From Pyrus communis (taxonomy: Eukaryota > Streptophyta > Magnoliopsida > Rosales > Rosaceae), in contig NC_084804.1 in NCBI RefSeq assembly GCF_963583255.1, positions 28,948,461 through 29,012,460 on the forward strand: 64,000 nucleotides of DNA. Direction: 5' to 3'. Position 1 is the first letter of the stretch; each line of letters opens with the position of its first letter. The notes under the pieces were generated by a model. It ran no database searches and was not told where the DNA came from. It saw only the letters and a list, made by a program, of their open reading frames with translations. Positions 47,314 to 57,595 of the stretch are shown piece by piece. The position numbers were made by a program, and so were the translations under genes.

Positions 47314-47368
47314 AGCTTCGGAGTTCATCGATACTCCGAAGTTAAGCGAGTAGCGAGATGGGTGACCC
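47314..47368 (+). promoter_or_regulatory. 5S-like block in the Cassandra 3' LTR, shortened
   Basis: It has the same A and C boxes as the 5' LTR, but 16 bp between GTTAAGCGAG and ATGGGTGACC are missing, removing the intermediate element. This copy of the promoter is probably weakened. Confidence 0.85.
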
Positions 47369-47503
47369 ACTGAGAAGTTCTCGTGTGAGTTCCCAGAAAT
47401 AAACCGTAAGGGCGTGGTCGGGGCCCAAAGTGGACAATATCATGCTACGATGGTAGAGCATGCCCGGGATGTGGTGGACCCAGGGCCGGGATGTGACAAT
47501 TGT

Positions 47504-49305
47504 CCACCCTTCTAGTTTTAGTATGTGAATCAGCAATGGTTACCGTTAGTCACAACGGTAAGGTTTACGGTGTTGTTGTCTCTAGGCACTAGGCTTTACC
47601 ATTGCACGTGTCCAATCTGCCAATCTTGATCCAACAGAAGATATAATTCCATATCGAATGCATAAGAAAATAGGAAAACTAACGAAAAATCCAAAAAAAC
47701 TTCATTTTTAATGAAAAGCCCTTTTTAAAGGTATAGTGAATAGTACTAGGGAAATGTATAAATGTGGTTTTTCGTTAAAAGTGAACAGTACCGGGAGTGT
47801 TTTGTTAAACCTCCCTAAGAAAATAGCTATTATTTTCCTCTAACCAAATACTTTTAAAAATTGTTTGGTACTCTACTTGAATCCAACTTTTTAAATTAAA
47901 AAACAATTTTCAAGTTTTAGGCTTTAAAAACTTGTTTGGTAGGACTATTTTCAACAACTAAACTCAAGACTAACTCAAAAATATAATCTATTATCTAAAA
48001 ACATAAAAAGTGAGTTTTTTTAGTTTTTAAATTTAAAGACACTTATTTCTTTTCTCTCCCTCCTTCTCTCTCATCCAAATCTCTCTCTCTTTTCTTTTTT
48101 CTCTTCTCTTATTTATTTATTTATTTATTTTTTTCGTCTCTCCTCCAATCTACTTTCTTCATTTCCTCAATTATTTATCTCACTCATCTTCCTCTCTATC
48201 TCGTCCGATCCTCTCTCTTCTTTCTATATCCTTCAATTATCTCTTACTTTGTTTCCTCCTCTTGCCTCTCTCTCTCTCTCTTCTGCAACTTTCTCTTTTT
48301 AGATTTCTTTGTCTATTTTAAGTCGTAAAAGTTAAAATTTTTAAATTGCAAACCAATCAAGTTTTTGAATCTTAAAGAAAATTATTTTCAAGAAATATTC
48401 TTAAGAAATGTTTTGAGAAATGATAAGAAATTTCATATAGGATACCAAACAGACTCTTAATTTAAAGTTTGTTTTTAATTATTTTAGATCTATTTTTTTT
48501 AGTGTTGGATTCGGATCCTTTGTTAGGATTTTCTCTGCTAAAATCCGCTTGAGTTTTGCTCTTCGCTTAACTAAATATTAACAATCTTACAATCATATTT
48601 AAGATAAAGTGGAAATTTTTGGAATCACATTTAACAATCAAGAATGAAAAAAAAGAAAACAACACTAGTCTAGTTCGGCGATAATTATTTTTTTGGAGAT
48701 GATTCCAAAGTTTCAGTTGACGTATTTAAACATAAAACTCAAGTTCTCTACCATATTGAATTAGTAAATCAAGATATTTGGCTCTTGTCATGACAAATTT
48801 TCAATCTCATTTTCACCATACTTACGAAGAAGCAAATATGATTGAGATGGTTTTGCCGATTTAAGAAATCAATATGACCATTCTTTGGTATGGTTGAATA
48901 CTTTTTCTCATGTCATATATCTCACACTCTGTTTGGATAAAGAAATTTAAGATTGCTTTGGAATTTTAAAATGACGCAAAGTGAAATGACAGAATTTCAT
49001 TTTCTAAAAATTCTTAATTTTCTTGTTTGGTTGACTAAAAAAACAATGGAATTTGAATACAAAATTTGTTATTTTTAGACTCACTCATAGAAATTTAGAA
49101 ATAATACATATTTACATGGAATTTAAACTTGAGAATTAGAGGTCATAAATTCCAAGTTATTTTTTTCAAAAAATTTTTAAATTTCTGTGTTTATAAACCA
49201 AACAAGGGATGTCAAATTATAAATTTTAACTTTGTCACAATTTCAATTTTATTTTCTTTATTCAAACATAATGTTACATTGCTGTTTGGTATGTTTGGTT
49301 TACTC
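47504..49305. other. AT-rich spacer with MITE remnants, no gene
   Basis: No coding region. About 47690-47815 resembles the same short family as 51080-51240 (phrases on TTTTTAATGAAAAGCCC, GAATAGTACTAGGGAAATG, TTTTTCGTTAAAAGTGAACAG). About 47870-48470 and 48930-49230 carry TTGTTTGG-type phrases at both ends and may be hAT-like MITEs. A CT-rich tract (TCTCTC/TTTATTTA) runs at 48045-48290. Confidence 0.5.
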
Positions 49306-49503
49306 GGATTTGGATCCTCTCCTGAGCTAATGAAGAGGATCCTCCTCATCAATTATCCTTAGCCGTTGGATTTTTATCCAACGGTTACAATCATTATAAC
49401 TTTAAAGGACCCCCCTGTGTGTAGCCGTTGGATAAAAATCCAACGGCCAAGGATGATTGATGAGGAGAATCCTCTCTATTAGCTCAGGAGAGGATCCAAG
49501 TCC
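49306..49503 (+). mobile_element. 198-bp hairpin MITE
   Basis: The arms GGATTTGGATCCTCTCCTGA and, read from the right end, GGACTTGGATCCTCTCCTGA pair and continue through GAGCTAAT, GAGGAT, CATCAAT and GCCGTTGGATTTTTATCCAACGG, the last itself a palindrome. Each arm is about 85 bp around a 30-bp loop. The target duplication is not clear. Confidence 0.85.
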
Positions 49504-49819
49504 TATTTTTCCATCCAACATTTTTTAAATAATAATATATTTTAATGTATTAACATATAGTGGAGGGGTCTAAGACTAGGAGCATGGATCACGGATCACC
49601 AACTTTTTGGCTGTCAACTGATTTAACAGTGAAGAAGATGAGTACTGGAGTAAATTTAAAAGGAAGGATGTGCTTGCCTTTGAGACTTGAGTGCTTTGAG
49701 CCGATTTGTCTGTTGACTAACACCAACAATAATGAAAGATCAGGAGCGGGACTCGGAGCGGGAGTGCACATTCACATGTATGCATATACGGGCCTTTCAA
49801 GAAAAAGGATTCTAATTCT

Positions 49820-50165
49820 TTCTAAAAAATGAGGATTAGTTATGGAACCTTCTACATCGAATTTCAACCATTCGAACTGTTTATTTTATAAGTCTTGATT
49901 CATAAATCATTCTGCAAAAATTTAATTCAATCTGAAACTATTTACCTATTTAATTATCACCATGAACTTTTATTGTTTCTTATAGAACAAGGTATTCGTC
50001 AATTTCTTTCAACTCAAGTAGATGTCTCAAATATTTTTTATTTGACAAATATTTTGTAAGGATGATCTATGAGGTGCAACTTAAAAAATCGATGTTCAGA
50101 TCGTTAAAATTCAATGTGGTGTGGACCCCACAACTAATCCATATTTTCTTTTAAAAATGGCTCTC
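49820..50165 (+). mobile_element. Palindromic MITE, copy 1
   Basis: About 345 bp starts AAAAAATGAGGATTAGTTATGG and ends near CCACAACTAATCCATATTTTC, so its ends are imperfect inverted repeats. Interior blocks (TTACCTATTTAATTATCA, GTATTCGTCAATTTCTTT, AAGGATGATCTATGAGGTGC) recur in reverse orientation in copy 2. Ends are approximate. Confidence 0.7.
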
Positions 50166-51990
50166 TTCCCTTAAAGTCCTCCTATGTATATCTATAGTTC
50201 CAAATTATTAGCATTTAAATTCTTGTGCAATCTTTCCTATTATTTATTTAGGATTTTTATAACAAATGGTCTTGAAATTGACTCGCTCCATTAAGATGGT
50301 CTCTGAAATTGGATATCGATCAATGTAATCTGTGAAAATGAGTGTCATACATTAATATGGTGCATACGTCACAATTTTGTCAAAAAATTATGTTATATGC
50401 TAATGTGACACATATCTGAGTCCGACAAGTTTAATAAATACTAGCATATGGGCACACACAAAGTGTGGGAGAATTTTATTTTTATTTTTATTTTTTTGAA
50501 ATAGAAGGAGAGAGGAAGAGAGTGAGAGAGAATGTAGGAGTGGGAAGTTATTTATTTATTTATTTATTTTTAATTAGAGATATGTTATGATTACATGTAG
50601 GTAAGACTTTGAAAGAAAAAAAAAGCAAAATTTGGTTATGTGAAATTACATTTATGCCCCATATTTCTTATTCATATTCTGTTTTAATTAGAGGGTTAAA
50701 CTGGTAATTTCATAGAGTTTTGGTTGACAATGAGTGTTTTTATTAATTATCAGAGATTACTACGTGAATAAATTATTCAAAATAAAGAAATAATTTAAAC
50801 CTAAAATAAAAATTAATAAACAAAACCATTAGATTTTTAATCTAAATGGCAATATTTAATTAGGTTTATGGGACTCAATTTTGTGTCACATTAACACATA
50901 ACAGAATTTTTGACAAAATTGTAACGGAATGACCACATTGATTTGTTATATCCATTTTCAAGTACTACATTACTTGATTTTCAATTCCAAAGTCTATCTT
51001 GATAAGATGTATCAATTTGAAGAATCCTTTGTGATAAAAGCTCATTTATTTATTGCTCATAGAGCTTTTATGCTTAAAAATAAGGGAACTTTAACAAAAA
51101 AACTTCTGGTAATATTCATTTTAACGAAAAATCATATTTTTACACTGAAAAATCGATCATAGTACTATTCACTTTACTCTTTATTTTATCTTTATCGTTA
51201 AAACTCAAAATTTTCAAATCATTTTCATTACTTTTCTTTAAAAATAATTTATTTGGTTGATGACTTCAAAGTTCAAACGATGTTACCCTTTGGCAAAAGT
51301 TGTTGGGTCGTTAAGGAAGTTCAACATCATCCGACAAGAAAGGGGGTTCAATTTCAACTACAAAACGCGTTCCTTTTTTTGTGTACGTGCAATAAGAAAC
51401 GGTTTGTTAATGTCAACTAAAAAAGAGGTTTGTTAATTAATAAATAGAGTTATTTTATAATAGGTTTTTTCCCTTTCTTTTACATACTGAGGAGAGTAAT
51501 AATACATACTCAGAGTTGGTGATTCTACTAGATTGTGGTCACGAGTAAGGTAAAATTTCCCATAACCTATCCAGACCCAAAAATGGTGGATAATTGTAGC
51601 TTACCATCAGTTGTTCCCTTTTATATGGAAAAAAAAAAGAAAAACAGAAAAAAAGAAAAAAGGAGAGTAATAAGACTTCTCTAATGGTAATGTGTTGTTC
51701 AGTCCAACATTTTGGGTTGTTAAAGTAGCTCTCTTGTTAAATAAAGAATATATTGGCTTGTTGGCTAAGATTGAAATTGACTAAACTCCTAAATGAAAGC
51801 CTAGCCAAATGATTTTTTAAACATGAAAAAAAAAAAACTTATTATCCTAATCGTATTATTTAAGAGCATTTTGACGTTAGTGGTATTCTTCTTTACTTAT
51901 AAGTGAACGGTCTTAAATTCAAATTTTATAAATGACAAATTTGAAACCAATTTGTACTTTTACTCTTTGGTGGAAATATATCAGTATACG
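50166..51990. other. AT-rich spacer, no gene
   Basis: No coding region was found. It includes a short MITE-like stretch at 51080-51240 and a weak SINE-like remnant at about 51873-51965 (AGTGGTATTCTTCTTTACTTAT followed by a decayed box B). Poly(A) and (TTTA)n tracts occur. Confidence 0.5.
51080..51240 (+). mobile_element. Short MITE-like repeat (also at 47690-47815)
   Basis: GGGAACTTTAACAAAAAAACTT leads into CATTTTAACGAAAAATCATATTTTTACAC, ATAGTACTATTCACTTTACTC and a closing CATTACTTTTCTT. The order matches a short non-coding family I recall as common in apple, and a rearranged or reversed relative lies at 47690-47815. Class and ends are uncertain. Confidence 0.5.
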
Positions 51991-51998
51991 GAAACCTT

Positions 51999-52376
51999 TA
52001 AAGGAAGGGATCCTCATTTTTTTTTTTATAAAAATTGGGATTAGTTGTAGGGTCCACACTACATCGAACTTTAACGATACGAACCATATATTTTTCAAGT
52101 TGCACCTCATAGATCATCCTTGCAAAATATTAGCCAAATCGGAAATGTTTAAGACATCTAATTGAGTTCAAAGAAATTAACGAATACTTTGTTATATAAG
52201 AAACAATGAAATTTTATCTTGATAATTAAATAGGTAAATAGGTTTGGATTGAATTGAGTTTTTGTAAGGATGATCTATGAATTGATATTTACAAAATAGA
52301 CGGTTCGGATTGTTAAAGTTCGATGTGGAGTGTACTCCATACCTAATTTTCATTTTTTTTAAAAATGAGGATTTCT
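51999..52376 (-). mobile_element. Palindromic MITE, copy 2 (inverted relative to copy 1)
   Basis: Read on the minus strand this stretch follows copy 1 (49820-50165) block by block at roughly 80% identity by eye. Its own ends also pair (GGGATTAGTTGTAGGGTCCACAC versus the reverse of the far end). The two copies lie 1.8 kb apart in opposite directions. Confidence 0.72.
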
Positions 52377-53418
52377 TAGCATAAAGGGCTGCAATACATA
52401 CCATGCAAACTACTGCAAGTCTAAAATTGCTAAAGTTGAAACTATTTGAAGTAGTGGATTCCAAGCTGAAATTACATGGAAACATTCAACAATTCATGTG
52501 CCCCTCGACACTTGGTGGCATGATTTGAGGCATTGCAAACGCTGACAAAGGGGGAAAAAGAAATAGAAGAATTGAATCGCGTTCAAGGACAAGGCTTCTG
52601 TTTGATCGTTAGCGTTTGCACGCGTGCCTATTATAGTACATGGGTCTACAAGCCGAATGATTCCTTGTACACCAAATAATTACAAAGATGTTCTTAGTCA
52701 AGTCAATAAGAAGAAGAAGAGAGAAAAAAAAGAAAAAAAGAAAGATGTATGGCGTTTTTACGTAGGTAGAATAGAATGGGAGAAATGGGAATTACACGCA
52801 TTTTAAGTGATTCAAGTGTTTACCAACCTTTGGGGGAGTGAAAATATATGTGGGACCCATCTAAAATTTTGAATCCGATTGTTGATTTTTCCAGAATCAA
52901 ACTACCAAACAATAGGTAGTACTAAAAAAATTGTCTGCGCATTACTGCCAGTTTTGAAACCGTAATGCAGGACATGCATGGATCATTTTGACATAAAGAG
53001 ACACAAATTGTTGATGATCGCACGTCTTAATGAATCAATATTCAAACGACAACAACCTCAAAATAAGATTTGACAGTGCATTGAAGACAACATAAAGTAT
53101 GGAACCATCACGAAAATTGCACCATTCCAAAATCATATAAAAATCTCTAGTCAAATTAAGACCCTAATTCGATTTCAATGTGATTTGAGTTCAAAGGAGA
53201 AGTATATATATTGAAAAATTGTGCAAAATTGGAGAAAAAAAATTCTTCACCAGGTAAATTGTTAGTAATAGATGAACGCGCCTTTGAAAATTATGGATCC
53301 TTGTAAGCCATCAGTCGAATACTCTTTTGACCCGTGGTTCATTAAAACTGTGCCATTTACCGTCAAATTCTGGCATCTCTACCAGTCCTTACGTGAGATT
53401 TATGCGAAATTTAGGTAT
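52377..53418. other. Spacer before the LARD, no gene
   Basis: No coding region. An AG-rich tract (AAGAAGAAGAAGAGAG) lies near 52710-52745. The second copy of the dispersed repeat is at 53133-53335. Confidence 0.5.
53133..53335 (+). repeat. Unclassified dispersed repeat, copy B
   Basis: A shorter relative of 42065-42600 with the same ordered blocks, ending in GTCGAATACTCTTTTGA. Confidence 0.65.
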
Positions 53419-55245
53419 TCCTAGAAGCATATTTAGGCGACTTACTTAGCTTGTTTTCGTGCATCTATGTTGTTAATTCATAATTGTTTTAGTAGTTTAA
53501 GCCATTTTCGTGTGTTTTTAGGTTCATATGGCTAAGGAAGCAAAAAGATGCATTTTGGAGCATTTTGGAGCAAAATTGGGTTTGGAATGGATAGCATATG
53601 CTTGGAGCCAAAGTGTTGGACGAATTTGAAAGCCTTGTATGCACTTTGGACATAAAACAAAGGGCCTAGCCCAATCAAACAATCCTTTGAGCCATGCAAA
53701 ACCTCTAGCCCAATCAACAACCCTTAGCCACATGCATTCACATGCATCACAACCCCAAAACCATCAAGAAACACCATTCACACACACATGCACTTACTCT
53801 TTCATCATTGCACCACCAATTCAACACATGCATTTCCACCTTCCTACTTCATCATTTCATCCACATGCACTCTCAATCATAACAATCACATTCACTCTTA
53901 AACAATCACCCACATATTCTCCCATTCCCCCTATAAAAACCCATGCATTCATACACAAAAATCACATCTCATTTTCATACACAACACATCACAAACACAT
54001 CCAATCTTCCCTCATTGCCTTGAGCTACCATTCCCTTATAATCCAAACACCACTCCTCATCCATTTCCATAATTCCCCAATCCATTCAACACACCAACAA
54101 CATCCCTTAGACCTTGTGCTACGACGAAGAGGAAGATAAGAGGGCCTAAACGTTCATACAATTCAAGTTTGAGTTGTTGGAATGTTTAGGTGTTTCTTTG
54201 ATTCTCTTTGTTTTGTACCATGAGGAACTTCCTCTCGGCTTCATTCCATTAGATACACTCTCCCATTTCTTAAAGGATTTCGACATCAGTTTTGCTTCAA
54301 GGGTTCTTTCTTCTTAATCCTATGTTCACTCATGTTATATATTTTTATGTCAAACCTTTTGTAAACATGAAGTGTAACTAATCTCTCTCTAGGGATTCGA
54401 TGTAGCCTTGCAAGATTGCCATGTAGTTAATTCGGAATTCTCATTTAATCTATCTATTTCTTGTTTCATTCTTCGATTTAATTGTGACTTAGTGTGTTGA
54501 TTTTAATGCTTGATCATCATTTGAATTAACCACAGGTTGTTTAGCCAAGATTAAAGCACACATCATGCATAATCTTGGTAGATATGTGAATGAATGAAGG
54601 GAATGTTTTGCAAACATCCTGCCGAGTGTTCCCTTTGGTTTTGTGAAAGTTTCTTGTGCACTACATAGTCTTGATTAGGAACCAAAGTTGCACATCACAA
54701 TTAGGCTCATGATTAGAGACATTTGATCAAATCCACACATCATATGGCTGATCATATCTAAGTGAAACAAACCCAAGAAATAAGTAGAGGGATGAGTATA
54801 ATCTGACTTAACAAGCATGGACTTGGCTTAGCAATGGTGAAATCGAATCTCTAGCTTCATCTCCATTTGTGCTATCTCTTTTTATTAGCTGTTGATTCAT
54901 TCATTTTGTATTTACTTCATTTCCTTATGCTTTAATTTACAATCTGTCATTTAGTTTAATCAAAACCTAAATCCCCCTTTACCTTATTGTTCAATTTAGT
55001 TAGAAATCAATTTAGTTTATGCTTTAAAGCATTTTGAGTCTTTGGTTTGTCTTAGTGTTTTAAAGTTTAGTTTTGCATTCTTTGAGTCTAGTATAGTGTT
55101 TTAGATTGTGTTTTTAGCGTTTTTGAGTCAAATCCAAGTGATTAACAATCCCTCCTAATCCCCGGTCCAGAACGATCCCTACTTACATACTTACTACAAT
55201 TGTCAAAAAGAGGGTTTAATTTGTGTGCGTATAATTCTCGCATCA
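53419..55245 (+). repeat. 5' LTR of the LARD
   Basis: 1,827 bp, aligned base for base with 59242-61068. A TATA-like CCCCTATAAAAACCC at about 53928-53942 is the likely promoter. A C/A-rich stretch before it (53690-53920) keeps a 166-codon frame open in both LTRs without a recognised domain. Confidence 0.92.
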
Positions 55246-55250
55246 AATTT

Positions 55251-55268
55251 TGGCGCCGTTGTCGGGGA
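55251..55268 (+). other. Primer-binding site, tRNA-Asp type
   Basis: TGGCGCCGTTGTCGGGGA begins 5 bp after the 5' LTR and is complementary to the 3' end of plant tRNA-Asp. Confidence 0.9.
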
Positions 55269-55581
55269 TTAGAAAATTTGCTAATCCCTTGGATTGTTTT
55301 ATTTTCATTTGATCTTTTTATTTTTTTATTCCAGGTTCTTAATCTTGTTTTGTTTCTTGTTTTAGGTACTAGTTTATGACTCGGAGTTTTCATCCGATTC
55401 GTGAACATATCCTGGAGTGATTGGGTTCTTCGTCCGGCTGCAAGACGTAAAAGAAAGCGCTACTTGGGAGGCAACCCAATGCACTGAATAAAGCAAAGCA
55501 TGTTCATAATAAAAAAAAAAAATTAAAAAAAAAAATATATATATATAGAATAAAAATAAACATGGCAAAAAGATGGAGCCT

Positions 55582-56208
55582 TCACAAAGGATGTTTACGT
55601 GAAGCCCCACTACGAGCCGTCGGAGCAGAAGGCGTCGGAGCAGAAGGCATCGGAGCAGGAGCATTCCAGGCCTCAATACTTGGCCAAACGCTGGATGACC
55701 CAGGAAAAAGGTGCCTCTGGAGATAAGCCGCAAGCCTTTGACGGTCACTGTGAATTCGACCCTCAGATTCTTGCAGTTCATCAAGCTTCCTCTTCATGCC
55801 CGACGAATAGTTATTTGCAAGCACATGCAAACTTCTATTCTCGTACTTAAGCTGTTTGATCTCCTGCTTAAGACTTTCCACCTCTGCCATCAACGATTCC
55901 ACTTGGCGGGACCGAGCAAGCAGGCGTTGGCGCATGTTGGACACAGAGCCTGCACATTGAACGCTGAGAGCGAGAGACTCTTGAACGGCCAACTCATCGG
56001 ACCGTCCTGAAAGCAGCCTACTGTCCTTAGGAGTAAGGAGGTTCCTAGCTACTATCGTAGCTGTTGTTGCATCGGTCATCATGGAGTCTTCACCTGAAAG
56101 AGGACCATTAGAAGATAAAAAAGATGGGCGCCATACATTACCTTGACGGGGCGCAACCGGATCGCTGCTGAGACTCAAATCTAAGCTAAGGTTCGATGAG
56201 TTAGTCAT
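55582..56208 (-). CDS. Antisense ORF of the LARD, coiled-coil protein of unknown function
   Basis: A 208-codon uninterrupted frame runs opposite to the element, just inside the primer site. I recall similar hypothetical proteins in Rosaceae but know no function. The N-terminus is Ser/Leu-rich (MTNSSNLSLDLSLSSDP). A heptad-type coiled coil covers about 98-150 (RQVESLMAEVESLKQEIKQL, then KYENRSLHVLA). The C-terminus has short Pro/Ala/Ser repeats that reflect a GGCGTCGGAGCAGAA-type DNA repeat (about 55607-55665). Antisense extra ORFs are known in Tat-lineage gypsy elements of plants, usually near the 3' LTR; here the ORF is at the 5' side. Its openness fits selection or simply the youth of the copy. 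Confidence 0.6.
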   Translation of the reverse strand: MTNSSNLSLDLSLSSDPVAPRQGNVWRPSFLSSNGPLSGEDSMMTDATTATIVARNLLTPKDSRLLSGRSDELAVQESLALSVQCAGSVSNMRQRLLARSRQVESLMAEVESLKQEIKQLKYENRSLHVLANNYSSGMKRKLDELQESEGRIHSDRQRLAAYLQRHLFPGSSSVWPSIEAWNAPAPMPSAPTPSAPTARSGASRKHPL

Positions 56209-56379
56209 TTTTCAAAAGTGTTCAATGAGAAGGGGTGGATGGAGTTAAATTTCGAAGGGCCGGAGACGATTTTCAAGAATGGGAAATCTTCAGAGTGTGT
56301 ATGTTGGCGGTGATCGATAGCTCTATAAAAAGCCAAGGCGACGCGTCCACCGATTCAAAGAGCCTGATTTTCCGGCGTA

Positions 56380-56690
56380 AGTTAGGCGACGCTCCCTCAG
56401 CTTTTCAGAAAACGCGTTCAACTTTGTCAAAAGATTTCTGACAAAGCTGAAAACACGTGGAGGCCATCATCACAACTACACATCTTTAGCCGACAAGCGC
56501 AAAGTTCGGCGACGCTTTCTCTGCTTTTCAGAAGACGCGTGCAGCTTTGTCAAAAGGAGCCGAATCTGCACTACCACGTGTCATTCAGAAAGCGAAGGGG
56601 CGTCGTTCAGAAATCGAAGGGGCGCCTGCTCAGAAATCGAAGAGGCGTCTTCAAAGATCGAAGAGGCGCCAATATTTCAAAAAGCCGGAT
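56380..56690 (+). repeat. Short direct repeats upstream of the antisense ORF
   Basis: About 50 bp (GGCGACGC...CTTTTCAGAARACGCGT...AACTTTGTCAAAAG) is present at 56390-56432 and again at 56508-56556. From 56585 to 56675 a 21-23-bp unit, CAGAAATCGAAGGGGCG, is repeated about four times. CACGTG cores occur at about 56453 and 56574. On the minus strand this lies in the promoter position of the antisense ORF; on the plus strand a TATA-like CTCTATATATG follows near 56751. Confidence 0.7.
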
Positions 56691-57570
56691 TTACGGGATC
56701 AAAACGTCTGTCGACAAGGGTAAAAGAATGGTACCACCACTTGTTATTATCTCTATATATGTCGACCTTCATCTTTTATGGCAAGGAAAACCTGAAGAAA
56801 ATGCCCAACTCTCCCTCACCTCTGAGGGCGCACTCCCAGCAAAGCCTTTCGAAATACTCAATTCTTTCTTCTTCCCCAAAGATGATACCAGATGCCTGGA
56901 GTACAGATGACCCAGGAGGAAACGGCGGATTGAAGTGTGCTGATTCATTCACCGCTTCTTCAAAAGCAAAGGTATCTCATATCATCAAGGTCAAAAGCAA
57001 AAGTATCTCATATCATGCTCTTTCCCTGTCTTTTTCTTTGTCCTTGTTCTTACTCGCATGGCAAAGTGAAAGAAGCAATCAGCCAGCACTTGGAGTCAGT
57101 CTTCTGTTCTGGAGCCAACTGCCTGGAATCTATTCCTGATTGCTTACCTAGCATTGCTCTCGAGTAGTCATCTTCAACGGTTGATACACTTCCAGAGAAG
57201 GGACCACTCCTGCAAAGATTGAACAAAGAAACAGATAAAAGGGGTAAGCTCAGACATTCGGGGAAGACCAAAAGAATCCTGCTGCCCAGTTCAAGATTAT
57301 GTAGCACAAAGGAAAATCAACGAGTTGGAGGAGACCAAAAGAATCCTCCAGCCCAGTTCAAGAGTAAGCCTGTGGAATCACCATGATCAATGCCTCAATG
57401 CAATTACCAAGGAGAAGATGGAATTTACACTCTATAACCAGATTTGCGTCCCTAAACTCTTCTCTTTGTTAATTACATTCTGCCATGTTTAGTATGTTTA
57501 GTTGTTGTTTGTGTGTTTACTTATGTTTTGTGTGAATCTATGCTTAAAACATTGAGGACAATGTTTGATT

Positions 57571-57595
57571 TAAGTGTGGGGGGGGGGGGGGGGGG
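57571..57595 (+). repeat. Polypurine-like motif with an 18-G run
   Basis: TAAGTGT is followed by 18 consecutive G (57578-57595), after the phrase ACATTGAGGACAATGTTTGAT. TAAGTGTGGGGG recurs at 58433 and at 59226, the last being the true polypurine tract. Confidence 0.85.

Larger units (their letters stand above)
46822..47498 (+). mobile_element. Cassandra-type TRIM retrotransposon
   Basis: The LTRs, 46822-47107 (286 bp) and 47229-47498 (270 bp), start TGTTARATCCCACATCGCC and end GGGATGTGACA. A perfect TSD ATTGT flanks the element (46817-46821, 47499-47503). The 121-bp interior encodes nothing. It holds TGGTATTAGAGCC (47163-47175), one base off the initiator-tRNA-Met binding site, and the polypurine tract CTAAGGGGGTGGAT before the 3' LTR. 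Both LTRs carry a 5S-rRNA-like block, the hallmark of Cassandra. In this copy the primer site lies about 55 bp inside the interior instead of next to the LTR, because of an extra segment (about 47112-47162). Confidence 0.96.

Noticed and set aside
53639..54139. 166-codon ORF, repeated at 59462-59962
   Set aside because: It lies inside both LTRs of the LARD in a C/A-rich stretch, has no domain, and overlaps the TATA-like promoter. It is duplicated only because the LTR is.
55374..55784. 136-codon minus-strand ORF beside the LARD antisense ORF
   Set aside because: It overlaps the 208-codon frame in another phase; its translation is Leu/Phe/Arg low complexity and runs into AT-rich DNA.
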